5,406 nucleotides of DNA from Cyclobacteriaceae bacterium (GTDB lineage Bacteria > Bacteroidota > Bacteroidia > Cytophagales > Cyclobacteriaceae), in NCBI GenBank assembly GCA_013140395.1, contig JABFSY010000316.1, forward strand, positions 1 to 5,406. The letters are read 5' to 3'. Of the stretch, positions 4,653 through 5,406 are shown piece by piece; within the stretch, counting starts at the first letter, position 1, and each line of letters begins with the position of its first letter. Under the pieces are notes generated by a model that was not told the origin of the DNA, searched no databases, and saw only the letters and a list, made by a program, of their open reading frames with translations. Made by a program: the position numbers and the translations under genes.

Positions 4653-5406
4653 ATGATTAAATTTATCATCCAGATCTTCAAACGATTTGCCTGGTTTAAA
4701 CGCTTCAATGCGAAAGTGACCTACGAACTGCTCGCTAAAAACATTCCTGCGGAAGACTGGCATTTTATGAACTATGGCTATACGCCTACTAGCAGCGAAC
4801 CCGGTTTGGATTTGCCCAACGATCCCAAAATTCAAAAATACTCTCTTCAAATGTATCACTACCTCGCTGCAAAAACCGACCTGGCAGGCAAGCATGTGTT
4901 GGAAATTGGAAGTGGACGAGGCGGTGGCGCCAAGCATGTAGCATCCTATTTCAAGCCGGCCAGTTATACGGGCCTTGACATAGCGGCTAGTGCAGTAGAC
5001 TTGGCGAATAAGATACACCACGTGCCTGGATTAACATTTGTACAAGGAAGTGCCGAAAAAATTCCGTTGGCGAGTAACAGCATCGATGTGGTTCTCAATG
5101 TGGAATCTTCTCACGGGTATGGAAATGTTGATACCTTTTTAAGTGAAGTAAAACGGGTACTAAAACCGGGCGGAAAACTATTAATGGTTGATTTTAGAAA
5201 TAGCCCAGAGAACATGGCCATCTTCCAAGACCAGATAAAAAATTCCGGGCTACAACAATTGTCTCAGGAGGATACTACCCCCGATGTCATTCAGCCAATC
5301 GAAGCAGAGGATGAATCAAAAAAAGAACGAGTCAAAAAACTGATCCCTGCCAGGTGGCAGAAACTATTCAATGAATTTGCAGGAGTAGTTGGGTCAAGGT
5401 TCTATG
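4653..5406 (+). CDS. class I SAM-dependent methyltransferase, phthiotriol-dimycocerosate-methyltransferase-like, 3' end missing
   Basis: The frame from ATG 4653 is open to the window edge, giving 251 residues without a stop. Motif I, VLEIGSGRGGG (82-92), binds SAM; Asp109 in YTGLDI is in the position that holds the ribose hydroxyls. FVQGSAEKIPL (129-139) is motif II-like, SIDVVLNVESSHGYG (143-157) carries the substrate-side His, and LKPGGKLLMVDFR (170-182) is motif III. The combination GGGA, SYTGLDI, FVQGSAE and NVESSH strongly recalls the mycobacterial Rv2952 O-methyltransferase family, about 270 residues long, so perhaps 20-30 residues are missing. FMNYGYTP (38-45) also fits this family's N-terminal region. 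The first 25 residues are hydrophobic and basic (MIKFIIQIFKRFAWFKRF), possibly membrane-associating, as for an enzyme acting on lipids. The natural substrate is unknown; a lipid, polyketide or sterol-like O- or C-methylation is plausible. Methyltransferase fold is sure, subfamily fairly so. Confidence 0.88.
   Translation, partial: MIKFIIQIFKRFAWFKRFNAKVTYELLAKNIPAEDWHFMNYGYTPTSSEPGLDLPNDPKIQKYSLQMYHYLAAKTDLAGKHVLEIGSGRGGGAKHVASYFKPASYTGLDIAASAVDLANKIHHVPGLTFVQGSAEKIPLASNSIDVVLNVESSHGYGNVDTFLSEVKRVLKPGGKLLMVDFRNSPENMAIFQDQIKNSGLQQLSQEDTTPDVIQPIEAEDESKKERVKKLIPARWQKLFNEFAGVVGSRFY

Noticed and set aside
4647..5021. 124-codon open frame on the minus strand opposite the methyltransferase
   Set aside because: It is antisense to conserved SAM-binding motifs on the plus strand and has no recognisable features.
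1..5406. CRISPR arrays, tRNA/rRNA genes, insertion sequences, phage attachment sites
   Set aside because: I found no spaced direct repeats, cloverleaf-like sequences, transposase or integrase motifs or terminal inverted repeats on reading both strands.

Overview
The window looks like a chromosomal segment of a Bacteroidota bacterium, probably Cytophagales-like; this is inference, because no marker gene is present. The supporting signs are promoters of the Bacteroidota type (TAnnTTTG at -7), start codons mostly without Shine-Dalgarno sequences, a sigma/membrane-protein/outer-membrane-barrel operon typical of the phylum, and protein relatives that I associate with it. There is no CRISPR array, tRNA, rRNA, insertion sequence or sign of recent transfer.

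Layout, left to right. (1) 1-854 (+): the 3' part of a multi-pass membrane protein of the HGSNAT/NagX-like acyltransferase family (DUF5009 type), cut by the left edge. (2) 855-994: a 140-base gap with a perfect 8-bp hairpin and an ECF-type promoter candidate. (3) 995-3319 (+): a tight three-gene operon with gaps of 1 and 11 bases. It encodes an ECF sigma factor, a single-pass membrane protein placed as its anti-sigma factor, and a secreted outer-membrane beta-barrel protein with an arginine-rich linker. (4) 3320-3407: a terminator hairpin between convergent genes. (5) 3408-3905 (-): a four-helix membrane protein of unknown function, divergent from (6) 3973-4560 (+): a TetR/AcrR regulator. The 67 bases between them hold two overlapping divergent promoters inside a 25-bp near-palindrome. 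(7) 4561-4652: a short gap with an A/T-rich hairpin. (8) 4653-5406 (+): a class I SAM methyltransferase cut by the right edge, which resembles the phthiotriol dimycocerosate methyltransferase family of mycobacteria.

How the genes may work together. The sigma operon reads as an autoregulated envelope-sensing module: sigma factor in the cytoplasm, anti-sigma factor across the inner membrane with a long periplasmic tail, and a barrel protein in the outer membrane. The TetR protein probably controls itself and the divergent membrane gene from the shared palindrome. The acyltransferase and methyltransferase have no evident functional link to these units beyond position.

The strongest leads for something undescribed are the sigma/anti-sigma/barrel relay, with its opposite-charge periplasmic segments, and the symmetric divergent promoter/operator. 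Neither is proven by sequence alone.
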